DNA of 64,000 nucleotides. It comes from Nocardioides plantarum. Lineage in GTDB: Bacteria; Actinomycetota; Actinomycetes; Propionibacteriales; Nocardioidaceae. Positions 17,033 to 25,924 of this stretch are shown here, piece after piece. Positions within the stretch are counted from its first letter, which is position 1. Each line of letters begins with the position of its first letter. The notes below the pieces were generated by a model. The model searched no databases and was not told where the DNA came from. It saw nothing but the letters and a program-made list of their open reading frames with translations. The DNA lies in contig NZ_VDMS01000001.1 in the NCBI RefSeq assembly GCF_006346395.1, forward strand, positions 2,232,001 to 2,296,000, written 5' to 3'. The translations under genes were made by a program, and so were the position numbers.

Positions 17033-17509
17033 ATGAGGTCAGTCGCCGCACGCTCGGCGCCGATGCTGCTCGTACCGGTGGTGGTGATGGCGCTGGCCGG
17101 CTGCAGCGGCGGGGACGACGACGACCGGGGCGGCGCCGCGACGCCGTCCGGTACGCCGTCGGCCACCGCCCCGACCGCGGCCACGACGAAACGCCCCCTG
17201 CCGGCGGCGCCCGAGCTGGTCGACGCGACCGGCGGCACCGACGACGTCGGCTGGGACCCCGCGTCCTGCCCGACCGCGGCCGGCCGACAGCGCACCTCGG
17301 GCACGCTCACCAACCCGACGAAGAGGGCCGCCGATTACGTCCTCACGGTCAGCTGGCTCGACGAGGCCTCCGAGACCCTGGCCCGCGGCGTCACGCTCGT
17401 GAAGCGGGCCCGGCCCGGTGTCGAGACGCGTTGGAAGGTACAGGCCACGGTGCCCGAGGGGGCGTCCACCTGCATCGCCAACGTGCTGCGCGGAACGTTG
17501 GCGACGTAG
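17033..17509 (+). CDS. Secreted lipoprotein of unknown function
   Basis: 158 residues from ATG 17033 (ATG 17024 is an alternative). The signal peptide ends in a lipobox, VVVMALAGCSGG. A Thr/Ala/Pro-rich linker (TPSATAPTAATTKRPLPAAP) follows. The C-terminal domain of about 90 residues has two Cys (DPASCPTAAG and STCIANVL) and beta-strand patterning, resembling FxLYD-type or other Ig-like lipoprotein domains. Likely anchored on the outer face of the membrane. Confidence 0.75.
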   Translation: MRSVAARSAPMLLVPVVVMALAGCSGGDDDDRGGAATPSGTPSATAPTAATTKRPLPAAPELVDATGGTDDVGWDPASCPTAAGRQRTSGTLTNPTKRAADYVLTVSWLDEASETLARGVTLVKRARPGVETRWKVQATVPEGASTCIANVLRGTLAT

Positions 17510-17537
17510 TCCGATGCAGCTACGGCAGACTGGCGAC

Positions 17538-18317
17538 GTGACGCCGCAGGTCGTTGCCCACCGGGGAGCGAGCCACGAGAACGCCGAGCACACCCTCGGC
17601 GCCTACATCGCCGCCCTCGACGCCGGGGCCGATGCCCTCGAGTGCGACGTCCGGCTCACCGCCGACGGCCACCTCGTCTGCGTGCACGACCGCGACCTGC
17701 GTCGTACGGCGCAGCAGCCCGGCCTGGTCTCGACGATGGACCTCGCCGACCTCAACGAGCTCGACTTCGCCGCCTGGAAGAACCCCTGGGCCGAGCTCGA
17801 CGACGAGGCCCCCGACCGCGACGAGTCCCTCGACCGCGTCCTCACCCTGCGCAAGCTGCTCGAGACCGTCGCCGACTACGACCGCCGCGTCGAGGTCGCG
17901 ATCGAGACCAAGCACCCCACCCGCTTCGGCGGCCTGGTCGAACGCCGTCTGGTCGACATGCTCGGTGACTTCGGCTGGGACCAGCCCGGCTCGCCGGTGC
18001 GCGTGATGAGCTTCTCGTTCACCGCCCTGCAGCGCGTCGAGCGCGCCGCCCCCGGCATCCAGCTGGTCCAGCTCGTCGACCGCTACCAGTACTGGTCGAT
18101 GCTGCGCCGCGTCATCGGCCCCGACTGGATCGTCGGCCCCGGCATCGAGCTGCTCCGCGAGCACAAGAAGTTCGCCAAGAAGATCACCGCCTCCGGCCGC
18201 GACATCCACGTCTGGACCATCAACACCGACCGCGACCTCCAGCTCTGCGTCGACGCCGGCGTCAAGGCCGTCATCACCGACCGCCCGGCCTACGTCCTCG
18301 AACGCCTCGGTAGGTAG
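17538..18317 (+). CDS. Glycerophosphodiester phosphodiesterase
   Basis: 259 residues. GDPD TIM barrel: VAHRGASHENAEHTLGAYIA (catalytic HRG and metal-binding Glu), DALECDVRLTADGHLVCVHD, VEVAIETKHPTRFGGLVERR and C-terminal DIHVWTINTDRDLQLCVDAG with AVITDRP. It hydrolyses glycerophosphodiesters to glycerol-3-phosphate and an alcohol. No signal peptide, so probably cytoplasmic. GTG 17538 is preferred because a -10-like CAGACT lies 6 bp upstream; ATG 17514 is an alternative adding 8 residues. Confidence 0.9.
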   Translation: MTPQVVAHRGASHENAEHTLGAYIAALDAGADALECDVRLTADGHLVCVHDRDLRRTAQQPGLVSTMDLADLNELDFAAWKNPWAELDDEAPDRDESLDRVLTLRKLLETVADYDRRVEVAIETKHPTRFGGLVERRLVDMLGDFGWDQPGSPVRVMSFSFTALQRVERAAPGIQLVQLVDRYQYWSMLRRVIGPDWIVGPGIELLREHKKFAKKITASGRDIHVWTINTDRDLQLCVDAGVKAVITDRPAYVLERLGR

Positions 18318-18364
18318 CTCAGGCGTACGACGCCGGCGCGCCACCCCCGCGCACGCACACGCAC

Positions 18365-18407
18365 GGTGGTTGAGGTGCGAGGAGCGCTAGCGACGAGCCT
18401 CGAAACC
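18365..18407 (+). repeat. REP-B element
   Basis: GGTGGTTGAGGTGCGAGGAG ... GCGACGAGCCTCGAAACC; a complete element with inverted-repeat ends (GGTTGAGG / CCTCGAAACC) and a central GCGCTAGCG. Intergenic, downstream of the glycerophosphodiesterase gene. Confidence 0.8.
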
Positions 18408-18436
18408 CCCGCAGCCGACGCACCCAACCCCACCCA

Positions 18437-18460
18437 TCGGTGATCGAGCTTGTCGAGATC
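18437..18460 (+). repeat. REP-A element
   Basis: TCGGTGATCGAGCTTGTCGA followed by GATC, a single intergenic unit matching the copies embedded in mccA, kdpD and the epimerase end. Confidence 0.8.
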
Positions 18461-18514
18461 CCCCCAACCGACGCACCCCACTCCACCCACGACCCCGCCA
18501 GATAGGTTCACCTC

Positions 18515-19450
18515 ATGGCAAAGAAGTCCCGCACCAAGGCCCGCGACACCGCCCCCGTCGCCGATGGCGAGGTCGGCCCGAAGCAGCCCTGCCCCTGTGG
18601 CTCCGGCAAGCGATACAAGGCCTGCCACGGCGCGCCCGGTGGCGGCGACGTCTACGTCGCCCGCCCCTTCGAGGGCCTGCCCGGCGAGTGCGACATCGTC
18701 GCGTTACGCGAGCTCGTCCCCGCGGCGACCGCCCCGCTGACCATCAAGGGCTACGAGGACCGCACCGTCCAGCTCTGCTCCCTGCTCCCTGCCGCCTCGC
18801 CCGCGATGAACCGCGACAGCGGCCAGGTCTGGCTCGGCCTCCAGGTGCAGCACGCGTTCGGCGACCCGTCGCGCGACCTCGCTGCCGTACTCCTCGCCGC
18901 CCTCGAGGCCGAGGAGCCCGACGTCATCGGCCTCACCACGCCCCCCGGCCCCGGCCCCCGCCTGCAGGACCTCATCACCAACAAGACCCTCGACGTCACC
19001 GTCCACGAGGGCTTCGACTACTGGCTGGCCGACATCGAGGAGCGCGACGACCTCGCAGAGGCGATGGAGGAGGCCAACGACGCCGCCACCCCCACCGCCC
19101 GCCTGACCTCGGTCGAGGCCGCCTACTGGACCGACGTCGGCACCAAGGAGCACCTGCGCTGGGTCATGCCCGAGCCCGAGGACGCCCTCCTCGACGCCCT
19201 CTCGCGCCTCCACGCCGCCGGCGACGACGTGCTCGTGCCGGACTCCCGCCTGGTTGGCATGTTCCGCGCCCACGGCCTCCTCGCCCCCGTCTGGGACCTC
19301 CCCCTAGGCACCGGCGCCGAGGCCCTCGAGGAGCCCGCCGCCGCCTTCAAGAAGGCCCTCGACAAGGCCCTCGCCGACGACACCCCGTTGACCTCCGAGG
19401 AGCGGGCGACCAAGTCGGGTCTTGCGAACCGTCAGGTCACCATTCGCTGA
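18515..19450 (+). CDS. DUF5926 family protein with SEC-C zinc motif
   Basis: 311 residues. Residues about 26-39 form a SEC-C motif (PCPCGSGKRYKACHG), the zinc-binding tail first known from SecA. The remainder matches the actinobacterial DUF5926 layout (FEGLPGECDIVALRELVPAA, WLGLQVQHAFGDPSRDLAAV, FDYWLADIEERDDLAEAMEE). Role unknown; SEC-C modules often bind protein or ribosomal partners. TAGGTT (18503-18508) lies 6 bp before the ATG, a leaderless arrangement. It is the last clearly core gene before the accessory island. Confidence 0.88.
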   Translation: MAKKSRTKARDTAPVADGEVGPKQPCPCGSGKRYKACHGAPGGGDVYVARPFEGLPGECDIVALRELVPAATAPLTIKGYEDRTVQLCSLLPAASPAMNRDSGQVWLGLQVQHAFGDPSRDLAAVLLAALEAEEPDVIGLTTPPGPGPRLQDLITNKTLDVTVHEGFDYWLADIEERDDLAEAMEEANDAATPTARLTSVEAAYWTDVGTKEHLRWVMPEPEDALLDALSRLHAAGDDVLVPDSRLVGMFRAHGLLAPVWDLPLGTGAEALEEPAAAFKKALDKALADDTPLTSEERATKSGLANRQVTIR

Positions 19451-19508
19451 TTGGTTGTACGGCGTTCGCCGGGTTGAGCGCCCGGGGTGTCGGGACGTCG
19501 AGCAGACT

Positions 19509-21353
19509 GTGACGGTGACGCTCGAGGATTACGCATGGGTCAACGACTCGCACCTGGAACAGGCGGCGTGCTTCTCCATCGTGCCGGCCGCAGACCGCGA
19601 CGCGGCGCTGGCAGCCTTCGGTGCCCGAGCGGTCCTCGACCCCGAGACCGAGGACATCCAGGAGGCCGCCTTCGATCGCGAGGTCATCCAGGTCGTCGAG
19701 GTCGGCGACGCTCTCGTGGTGATCGAGGACAACGGCTTCCAGGGCACCCGGCCCGAAGTCCTAGGCCCGCTGTCACTGGCCAGCGCGAGCGGCGTAGCCG
19801 CGGCGTTCTTCTGGAACGTCAATGCGCTGACCGACTTCACTGCCGCCCGCAACGGCGTTCAGGAGTTCGCGATCGAGCTCCTCGGCCCCATCGAGGCCGA
19901 TGACGAAGATCTCCTGCAGATCCCGGCCACCCTGCATCCGCTGATCAGCGAGGGAACCGCGGACGACGGCGACAACCTTGCCGCCGGCCTGGCCCTCATC
20001 GCAGCCCACACCGGTGTCTCGTTCGGGCCGGAGGTCCTTGACGCCGGCACCTGGTACGCGCTCGAACCAACACCGTCCGCTCCGCGCACCTACACCCAGA
20101 GCTCTTCCTACGACCCCTTGGGCGGCGTCCTCCCGGGCGCCTCTCCGACGATCTACACGCTGTCGCCGGATGAGCAGCGCGCCGTGGCGGAGTGGGCCAG
20201 CCGCGCGGCGGTGCGCGAGAGCGGTCTGAGCGACGACCCGATCGTCACGCAGGTGCTCGCCGGTCTCGGCACCGGATCCCCAGCACCGGTCGTGGACGGA
20301 CTCGACGAGCTCGCCCGCACGACGACTGCGGCCCACGACCACTTCACCAGCCTGGAGCACCGCCTCGAATCGGGCGGGCACGAGATGCCGTCGCACCCGT
20401 TCCACGAAGCACGAGTCTCCACCTGGCACGGCGATGTCCGCGCGATCTCTCACCTCGAAGGCTCCTACCTCGGGCAACGCAGGTGGGCAGTCGAGGCGCT
20501 TCGCGACGTCTCGCATCACGACGCATACTCCGCCGCGCTCTCGTGCCTCTCCAACGCGAGCGTGGTCTTCGAGCTCGGGCGCACCACCCGTGACTGGACC
20601 TTCCGCGAGGACACCACCGGCCGTTGGCGCGAGGACACCAAGCCGAACCCACGACACCAGGCCTTCCTCCAAGTTGTCGCGGACCTCGTTGCCGACCTGT
20701 CGTCGTCCCAGGGTCGCGCCGATCCCGCCGTGTGGGCCCGAGCCGACGCAGCCCTGCCGGAACCGCTCACTGAATCAGAACGACGAGCGGCGATCCACGC
20801 AGACGCCGAGGCCGACGCGCAGGGCGAGTTCTCGACCTATCAGATCGCATCCTCGGAGGATGACGACATGATCGAGACGACCTGGTCCCACGGCATGGGT
20901 GTCTCCGGACCCGTTGTCCCGGGCGGTGTCGATGGTGTCGACGCTCTTGACGAAGACGAGGTCCGGAACCTCCTCAAGGACATGCTCCGCCACGAGGGAG
21001 CCACGGCGTCGGTCTTGCTCGAGGTCGACGACGCCGACCAGTTGTTCTTCTCCGACTTCGGCGACGAGCACGGCCCCCTGGCCCAGCTCGACACCGAGCT
21101 GCGACGTCTTGACGCGCTCCTGCTCGCTCTCACCCGACCGGTCGACGTCCTTACGGCCATAGCCGAGGCCGATCACATCCCCCAGGCGATCGACCGACTG
21201 TGCATCAGCCTGTCCATCGACGAGAGCCAAGCGCGCGCCATCCTCGGCATGCGCTTCCAGCGCGCGACGCGCGAGGACGTCGGGCGACTGCGCGCCGAGA
21301 GGGATGCGGTCGCCGCCATGATCGACCAGATGCGGCCACCGCCGGCGCAATGA
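19509..21353 (+). CDS. DUF6461-like protein with GyrA-type coiled coil
   Basis: 614 residues from GTG 19509 (GTG 19515 also possible). The N-terminus (TLEDYAWVNDSHLEQAACFS, about 130 residues) resembles DUF6461, an actinobacterial domain of unknown function. The middle (residues about 190-480) is uncharacterised, with paired His and charged helices. The C-terminal 110 residues look like the long coiled coil of DNA gyrase/topoisomerase IV subunit A: DVLTAIAEADHIPQAIDRLC, then SIDESQARAILGMRFQRATR, then EDVGRLRAERDAV. In GyrA the equivalent is an SxxQAxAIL-M-LxRL repeat. There is no active-site Tyr domain or TOPRIM partner. It begins 58 bp after DUF5926 at the island edge. Function unknown. Confidence 0.65.
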   Translation: MTVTLEDYAWVNDSHLEQAACFSIVPAADRDAALAAFGARAVLDPETEDIQEAAFDREVIQVVEVGDALVVIEDNGFQGTRPEVLGPLSLASASGVAAAFFWNVNALTDFTAARNGVQEFAIELLGPIEADDEDLLQIPATLHPLISEGTADDGDNLAAGLALIAAHTGVSFGPEVLDAGTWYALEPTPSAPRTYTQSSSYDPLGGVLPGASPTIYTLSPDEQRAVAEWASRAAVRESGLSDDPIVTQVLAGLGTGSPAPVVDGLDELARTTTAAHDHFTSLEHRLESGGHEMPSHPFHEARVSTWHGDVRAISHLEGSYLGQRRWAVEALRDVSHHDAYSAALSCLSNASVVFELGRTTRDWTFREDTTGRWREDTKPNPRHQAFLQVVADLVADLSSSQGRADPAVWARADAALPEPLTESERRAAIHADAEADAQGEFSTYQIASSEDDDMIETTWSHGMGVSGPVVPGGVDGVDALDEDEVRNLLKDMLRHEGATASVLLEVDDADQLFFSDFGDEHGPLAQLDTELRRLDALLLALTRPVDVLTAIAEADHIPQAIDRLCISLSIDESQARAILGMRFQRATREDVGRLRAERDAVAAMIDQMRPPPAQ

Positions 21354-21882
21354 GCGGCCTGCGTGGGAGCACCGCTCTCGTGTGAACACCGCAGAATGTT
21401 TCGCCGGGCGCTGATGGTGCCGCAGGGGCGAGCTACTCAATCTGGACAGGTGGGGAGGACGCACACTCAGCGGTCCGAGACACAGTGCAGCGGGGCAGAC
21501 GCACCGCCGCGACCGGGAGAATTGCCACCCGGCGCGGTGCAACCTACTGAGCGAAGGTCCGAACCGCCGGCTGTTGCGATGAAGACGGCGCCAGCGGGGG
21601 TGGAGATGGGCCGTGTCGCCCGGCTCTGCCCCTGCTCCCCGCAGGCTCGCCTCTCGGAACCGGCGCCGGGGCCCCATGCCCCTATGCGCCCAGAAAGGGC
21701 TAGTGGCACAACCACGCGTCGACTGCCGTCAGCGCGTCACTTGAGAGCCTCCGAAGCCGGCACGCGACACAGGAACTAAAAGCAGACGCTACTGTCGCGC
21801 AGACCCTACGGACTCAACTGAAACTAGTGAGGCCTCGGTATCAGGAACACGCGATTGCGACCAAGGAGGGAGAGTCAACCAA
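21354..21882. other. 529-bp gene-poor stretch
   Basis: No convincing gene. Open frames here (for example + 21363-21779) have unnatural composition and no start signals. No tRNA cloverleaf or GGTTCGAAT-like T-arm is visible. The composition is intermediate between the GC-rich left flank and the more A/T-rich island genes, consistent with a recombination junction. Confidence 0.5.
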
Positions 21883-22083
21883 GTGGCCAACCAGGACGAG
21901 GACTATGTGCTGCGCTGGCCACGCGGCCTCTTCAAGGAGGAAGTGGCAGAGCTGGTGGCACGACGGGGCAGCCTTGACGGCTGGGCAGAACGCTGTGCGT
22001 TTCTACTCGGGGACGCTTTTGCCAGCGTCGCACCCCGCGATGAGTTCCTGGCGGCGAACAGTGCCGTGGCCCACGACCCGTGA
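21883..22083 (+). CDS. Small hypothetical protein, in frame with the next gene
   Basis: 66 residues: MANQDEDYVLRWPRGLFKEE, then VAELVARRGSLDGWAERCAF, then LLGDAFASVAPRDEFLAANS. AAGGAGGGAGAG at about 21862-21873 is a good ribosome-binding site for this ATG. The TGA at 22081 is followed at once by an in-frame GTG (TGAGTG), so it is either a separate small first gene coupled to the second, or the N-terminus of one protein split by a nonsense mutation. Family not recognised. Confidence 0.5.
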   Translation: MANQDEDYVLRWPRGLFKEEVAELVARRGSLDGWAERCAFLLGDAFASVAPRDEFLAANSAVAHDP

Positions 22084-23055
22084 GTGCAGACGCCTGTGTC
22101 TCGCTACTCGGCCCCAGACCCTGGACTTGTATTCATGCGTTCATTGCTTGACCGAGCCGACTCCTTGAACGCGATTGGAATTCGCAAGCCGTTCTTCTCC
22201 CAGCGGCACGGGACTGCCGCGAGCGGGACCCTAACCTTAAGAACCGCCGTGCAGGAGTTCGGCCGAGTAGTGGGCGACCTAGAGAACCGTGGCTACTTCG
22301 AACAACGGTTTGAGAAAGATTGTCCTGATGCTCCGAGCACTGTTCAACCCGCCGATGTCATCGCGTCTGAACTCGGCGTGGAGGACCTATGGCCCCTCCC
22401 GCTTCGCAGGTTGGAATCGAATCAGGAACTGTTCTTCGACGTAATCGAGGCCCTGCACGACCTCACGTCTGCACCCCAGTCAGGCTACGTCCATAACTAT
22501 GGCGGTTGTGGACTTCACTACGGCAGTTTCTCCGCTGCCATAGGGCGGCGGGTGTACCGATCATCCGTGAACCACATCCTGGATCGCGCCGCCTTTGGAC
22601 TGCGCTTGTCGGAAAACGGCGAGGACCGAGGCCGCCTCGTCGCTGTGACTGACAGTGCGCGTACCGATCTCGTCAGGGATATGGCACAACGCAGCGACGC
22701 CGAGACTGGTGACGACGTACGACACGCGATAGCACTATTCCGCGCTCGTGGTGCAAGCGTTCAGGACAAGCGGTCATCGTGCATCGCGCTCGCAGGGGTG
22801 CTTGAGAGCCGGCGAGATCTTCTACAGAGTGGGATGTTGAGGAAGGACGAGGGGGCGCTCTTTAACCTGGCCAACTCGTTCGGTATCCGTCACCAGAACG
22901 CGCAGCAGAGCGGCGACTACGACCCCATCTTCCTCGACTGGGTCTTCTGGTTCTTCTTGGCAGCCATCGAGCTCTCTGACCGCCTGCTTGACCGGCAGAA
23001 CGCCAACCCGCCGAAACACCCGCTGGTGGGACATGATGCGCATCCACCAGGCTGA
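22084..23055 (+). CDS. Probable abortive-infection-type protein
   Basis: 323 residues from GTG 22084; ATG 22135 is an alternative. The C-terminal 90 residues resemble a domain common in abortive-infection and defence-island proteins: SSCIALAGVLESRRDLLQSG, then KDEGALFNLANSFGIRHQNA with the Arg-His pair, then DYDPIFLDWVFWFFLAAIEL. The N-terminal half has no recognised family. Codon use is less GC-biased than in the core genes. The last residues (HPLVGHDAHPPG) look non-native and abut the integrase remnant, so the true C-terminus may have been altered by recombination. Confidence 0.55.
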   Translation: MQTPVSRYSAPDPGLVFMRSLLDRADSLNAIGIRKPFFSQRHGTAASGTLTLRTAVQEFGRVVGDLENRGYFEQRFEKDCPDAPSTVQPADVIASELGVEDLWPLPLRRLESNQELFFDVIEALHDLTSAPQSGYVHNYGGCGLHYGSFSAAIGRRVYRSSVNHILDRAAFGLRLSENGEDRGRLVAVTDSARTDLVRDMAQRSDAETGDDVRHAIALFRARGASVQDKRSSCIALAGVLESRRDLLQSGMLRKDEGALFNLANSFGIRHQNAQQSGDYDPIFLDWVFWFFLAAIELSDRLLDRQNANPPKHPLVGHDAHPPG

Positions 23056-23075
23056 CGGCGTTCCAGAAGCCTCAG

Positions 23076-23331
23076 GGAATTCGATCGACCCCCGCGACGT
23101 CTACCGGATGGTCACCCGATCGCGAAGGTCGCCGGCATCCCGCGGCATCAGCCCGCACTCCCTGCGGCACACCGCCATCACCGACGCCCTCGACGCCGGC
23201 GTGCTACTCCGAGACGCCCAGATCCTTTCCCCAACATGCCGACTCGCGCACGACTGAGCACTACCACCCCGCCCGCGGCAACCTCGACGGGCACGCAGTC
23301 CACCTTCTCACGGAGTACGTCGGACCATCCC
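23076..23331 (+). pseudogene. Tyrosine-recombinase (integrase) C-terminal remnant
   Basis: The C-terminal catalytic part of a phage-type integrase can be reassembled from three frames: DPRDVYRMVTR (frame 2), IAKVAGIPRH from 23119 (frame 1), ISPHSLRHTAITDALDAGV with the conserved HxLRH (frame 2), then HADSRTTEHYHPARGNLDGH from 23235 with the catalytic Tyr (frame 3), ending AVHLLTEYVG. At least three frameshifts prove decay. No N-terminal half is visible upstream; the preceding gene occupies that space. It marks past integration of a mobile element. Confidence 0.8.
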
Positions 23332-23441
23332 CGCCCACTATGCAGCGCCTCCAATCGAAAGGAACCAGTTTGGCTCGATTTCAGGCGCCCGGTGTCGAGG
23401 CGAGTTCGACCGTTGGGATCTGACTGCGAGCGCCAACGGCT

Positions 23442-25418
23442 CTAGCCTTCGACCTCCGGCTGTTCGTCGAGCCACCCGGCAGGTATCAGTGCTGCGGACC
23501 CGCGCCACTTTTCGAGTACTGCGTCCTGGAACCAGGGCTCCGAAAGAAAGTCGGCATGGTCAAGAACGAGAACCTGCAGATTGCCGGATGCTGCGGTCAC
23601 AGCGTCGTTGATCAACATAAACAGACGCCGAGTTCGCTCCTTGTCGCCGACCTCGAGATCGTCAAAATCGACTGCGTCCCCTTCGGAAGCGGAATCCTCT
23701 TCGGGGAAGAACACCTGCGACGGCTGGTCGAAGACGATGAACGAGGGAACGGGGCGGGCGTGCTCGATAAAGTACGCCTGCATGGCGAGGTACGTGGCTA
23801 GGTGGTAGCCCACCCAGTTCATGCCCCCACCTATCTCCTTCTCGCTCATATACGCGGGACCAGACGGAAGATCGGCCACCACAGTCAACCGCTGAGGATC
23901 GATGCGCACCCCAGTTGTCGAGTGCTCCAACCCTAGGAACTGGGCGTACTCAGCCATCCGCCGAGAGACGAGATTCATTAGCGACTGTGTCCGAGAACGG
24001 ACTGCGTCGCCGTCGATCCGCTCCTCGAGTTGCTCGATCTGTCGCCGCAGATCCGTGATCCGGGAGGTCAGCAGTTGGCGATCGACGTCTGTCGCCTCAT
24101 CGTGGGTCTCTAAGAACTGGGAGATGCGTCCAACTACAAAACTGCGCATCTCAAGGGAACGTGCGCGCTCCGTCTCTTGCGCCCTCAGGCGGTCAATCTC
24201 TCGCAGCGCCGCTTGAGTAGCCTCGTAGCCGACACGATCCCTTTCAATCGAGGCCTGCAACTCCGAGATCGAGACAGCAATTTGCCTCTGGTCCCGGGCG
24301 GCCGACCTGAGACGGTGGTCAGCGTCGCCGGTAGCCATAGCGAGGTTCGAGCTCATCACTCCTTCCAAACCGGCGACGCCTTGCCCACAAAGAGGACAAT
24401 GTCCTTCTGTCTTAGGCTCTGGAACGAGACGGGCCGAGGCTAGGCGCGAACGCTGCTCGGAAACCTCCACCTCGTAGCCAGCAGAGTCCTCGGCGAATCG
24501 ATTCAGCCGTCGGAGTTGTGCAGATTGCTCGCGCATGGACTCCCGGAGCATCCTCGAATCGTCGATTAGGCGCTCGTACTCATCTTGGGGAACGGAGGCG
24601 GGCGTCTCCATACCGAAGCCGGCGGTAGCCGAGGTCAACGCTGATCGGAGAGAGTCAATGGCGGACTCTTCCGCGACCAGCTCGCCGACATCGATAATTC
24701 CAAAATCTCGCGCCTGGCCCATTAGGGTTCGAGCAACGGCGGTCTCTTGAAGTTGGAACGCATCGAGCTGACCAAGTTGCAGTTCGATCCGCCGCCGATC
24801 CCTGCGAAGACCCCGCAACCGATCACGAAGGGCCATTTCATCCCGCCCCTGAGCGCCGACGAAGTAGGGGAGGGTGTCGCGAATTGCTTGCGCCTGAAAA
24901 TCGAGAGTCTGATGGTGGAAGAGGCTGTAGGGGTTCGCTATCTCGCCCTGCTCCAAGAAGCAGTAGTACAGCGAGTGGACGAATGTTGCGGCCAGCGGAG
25001 CGCGTGTGTGTCCGGGGTCGGGAACATTTTCGTTTGCTCCAATGCCAAGAAGCCCACCGAGATGATTTCGAACCTCTTCCGCTGTCGCGTTTGTCGTCAG
25101 ATCGACGTACGCGGGGGCGTCAGTCGCACCGGGCAGCCACATCGCCTGATTCGTAGTCTGGCTGCCACCGACGCGCGGACGCCCAATGAAGAACGATTCT
25201 TCACCCACTGAGGCCACCAGGCCGTACCAGGAAACCGCCCCGCGGATGAGCGCCGGCGCGTGCGGCGAACCCGAACCAAGTAGGTATCGAAGAATACCGA
25301 TGAGACTTGACTTCCCCTTCAGGGATGCGCCGGTAATTATATTCATGCGTCCGGGAAGCAGTGTGAGAACTCGCATCTCCCCAGAGTTGCTGTAGAGAAT
25401 GATCTGATTGATCTGCAT
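23442..25418 (-). CDS. ABC-3C system ATPase, DUF3732/SMC-Rad50-like
   Basis: 658 residues. Walker A GASLKGKSS at residues 30-38, near the N-terminus as in Rad50-type ATPases. A central coiled coil (about 180-480) carries a Rad50-like zinc-hook motif, HCPLCGQG, near residue 343. The C-terminal ATPase half has GGGMNWVGYHLATYLAMQAY (signature region) and Walker B SFIVFDQPSQVFFPEED, then VLVLDHADFLSEPWF. This is the DUF3732 architecture assigned to three-component ABC (ABC-3C) conflict systems. The ATG overlaps the stop of the middle component (TAATG), the third gene of the operon. It probably senses or remodels DNA or RNA ends and licenses the effector. Confidence 0.85.
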   Translation of the reverse strand: MQINQIILYSNSGEMRVLTLLPGRMNIITGASLKGKSSLIGILRYLLGSGSPHAPALIRGAVSWYGLVASVGEESFFIGRPRVGGSQTTNQAMWLPGATDAPAYVDLTTNATAEEVRNHLGGLLGIGANENVPDPGHTRAPLAATFVHSLYYCFLEQGEIANPYSLFHHQTLDFQAQAIRDTLPYFVGAQGRDEMALRDRLRGLRRDRRRIELQLGQLDAFQLQETAVARTLMGQARDFGIIDVGELVAEESAIDSLRSALTSATAGFGMETPASVPQDEYERLIDDSRMLRESMREQSAQLRRLNRFAEDSAGYEVEVSEQRSRLASARLVPEPKTEGHCPLCGQGVAGLEGVMSSNLAMATGDADHRLRSAARDQRQIAVSISELQASIERDRVGYEATQAALREIDRLRAQETERARSLEMRSFVVGRISQFLETHDEATDVDRQLLTSRITDLRRQIEQLEERIDGDAVRSRTQSLMNLVSRRMAEYAQFLGLEHSTTGVRIDPQRLTVVADLPSGPAYMSEKEIGGGMNWVGYHLATYLAMQAYFIEHARPVPSFIVFDQPSQVFFPEEDSASEGDAVDFDDLEVGDKERTRRLFMLINDAVTAASGNLQVLVLDHADFLSEPWFQDAVLEKWRGSAALIPAGWLDEQPEVEG

Positions 25419-25924
25419 TAGGGGCTAACTCCAAGGTAACCAAAGGTGAGTTCGGGCGTTGCTTGTCGCGCCAGCCAACGGCCAACCTGCGCGGACTTGC
25501 TGAAGCACTCGAGCACTTCGCTCGTCAACCCACTGGGGCGTCGTCGCGCACTGCCGGGGTACAGGAGCCCACCGTCTGACACGATCAGACCAGTAGCGCA
25601 ACCATAAAGCGTTCCTTGGGCAATGTAGGGCGAAAGCGCCTTTGCGTTCCGTGGGAACGTCTCGACTAGGGCTGGGTTCTCGTAGATCCAGGCGACGAGG
25701 GCGCGAGCCGTCGACTTAGGAAGTTCTCGGCGGCTCGGGCCGTGGAGAACGAGCGGAAGCACCAGAAACCCATAACTAAAATGCATCCCGGTTTCGGTTG
25801 TCTTGAACCACCCGTCGGACGCCTGACGAAGGAGAACGGCGATGAAGGCTGGGTTGAATAGGGACCACTCCGATGGCGGAGCTACTGGGATCGTCGACAG
25901 CGACTCGCCTGGACTATTGCTCAT
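25418..25924 (-). CDS. ABC-3C system middle component
   Basis: 168 residues. It fits the 'three-component ABC system middle component' family: WSLFNPAFIAVLLRQASDGW near the N-terminus, FLVLPLVLHGPSRRELPKST, LVAWIYENPALVETFPRNAK and a C-terminal LTFGYLG. Predicted to be a helical adaptor between the ATPase and the effector protein. Overlaps the upstream gene (ATGA) and the downstream gene (TAATG), so the three genes are tightly coupled. Confidence 0.8.
   Translation of the reverse strand: MSNSPGESLSTIPVAPPSEWSLFNPAFIAVLLRQASDGWFKTTETGMHFSYGFLVLPLVLHGPSRRELPKSTARALVAWIYENPALVETFPRNAKALSPYIAQGTLYGCATGLIVSDGGLLYPGSARRRPSGLTSEVLECFSKSAQVGRWLARQATPELTFGYLGVSP

Noticed and set aside
21363..21779. 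138-residue plus-strand ORF
   Set aside because: Pro/Arg/Ala-rich low-quality sequence without start signals; likely chance.
21354..23441. tRNA or attachment site at the island edge
   Set aside because: No cloverleaf, anticodon arm or T-loop consensus could be found by eye, and no long direct repeat was noticed.
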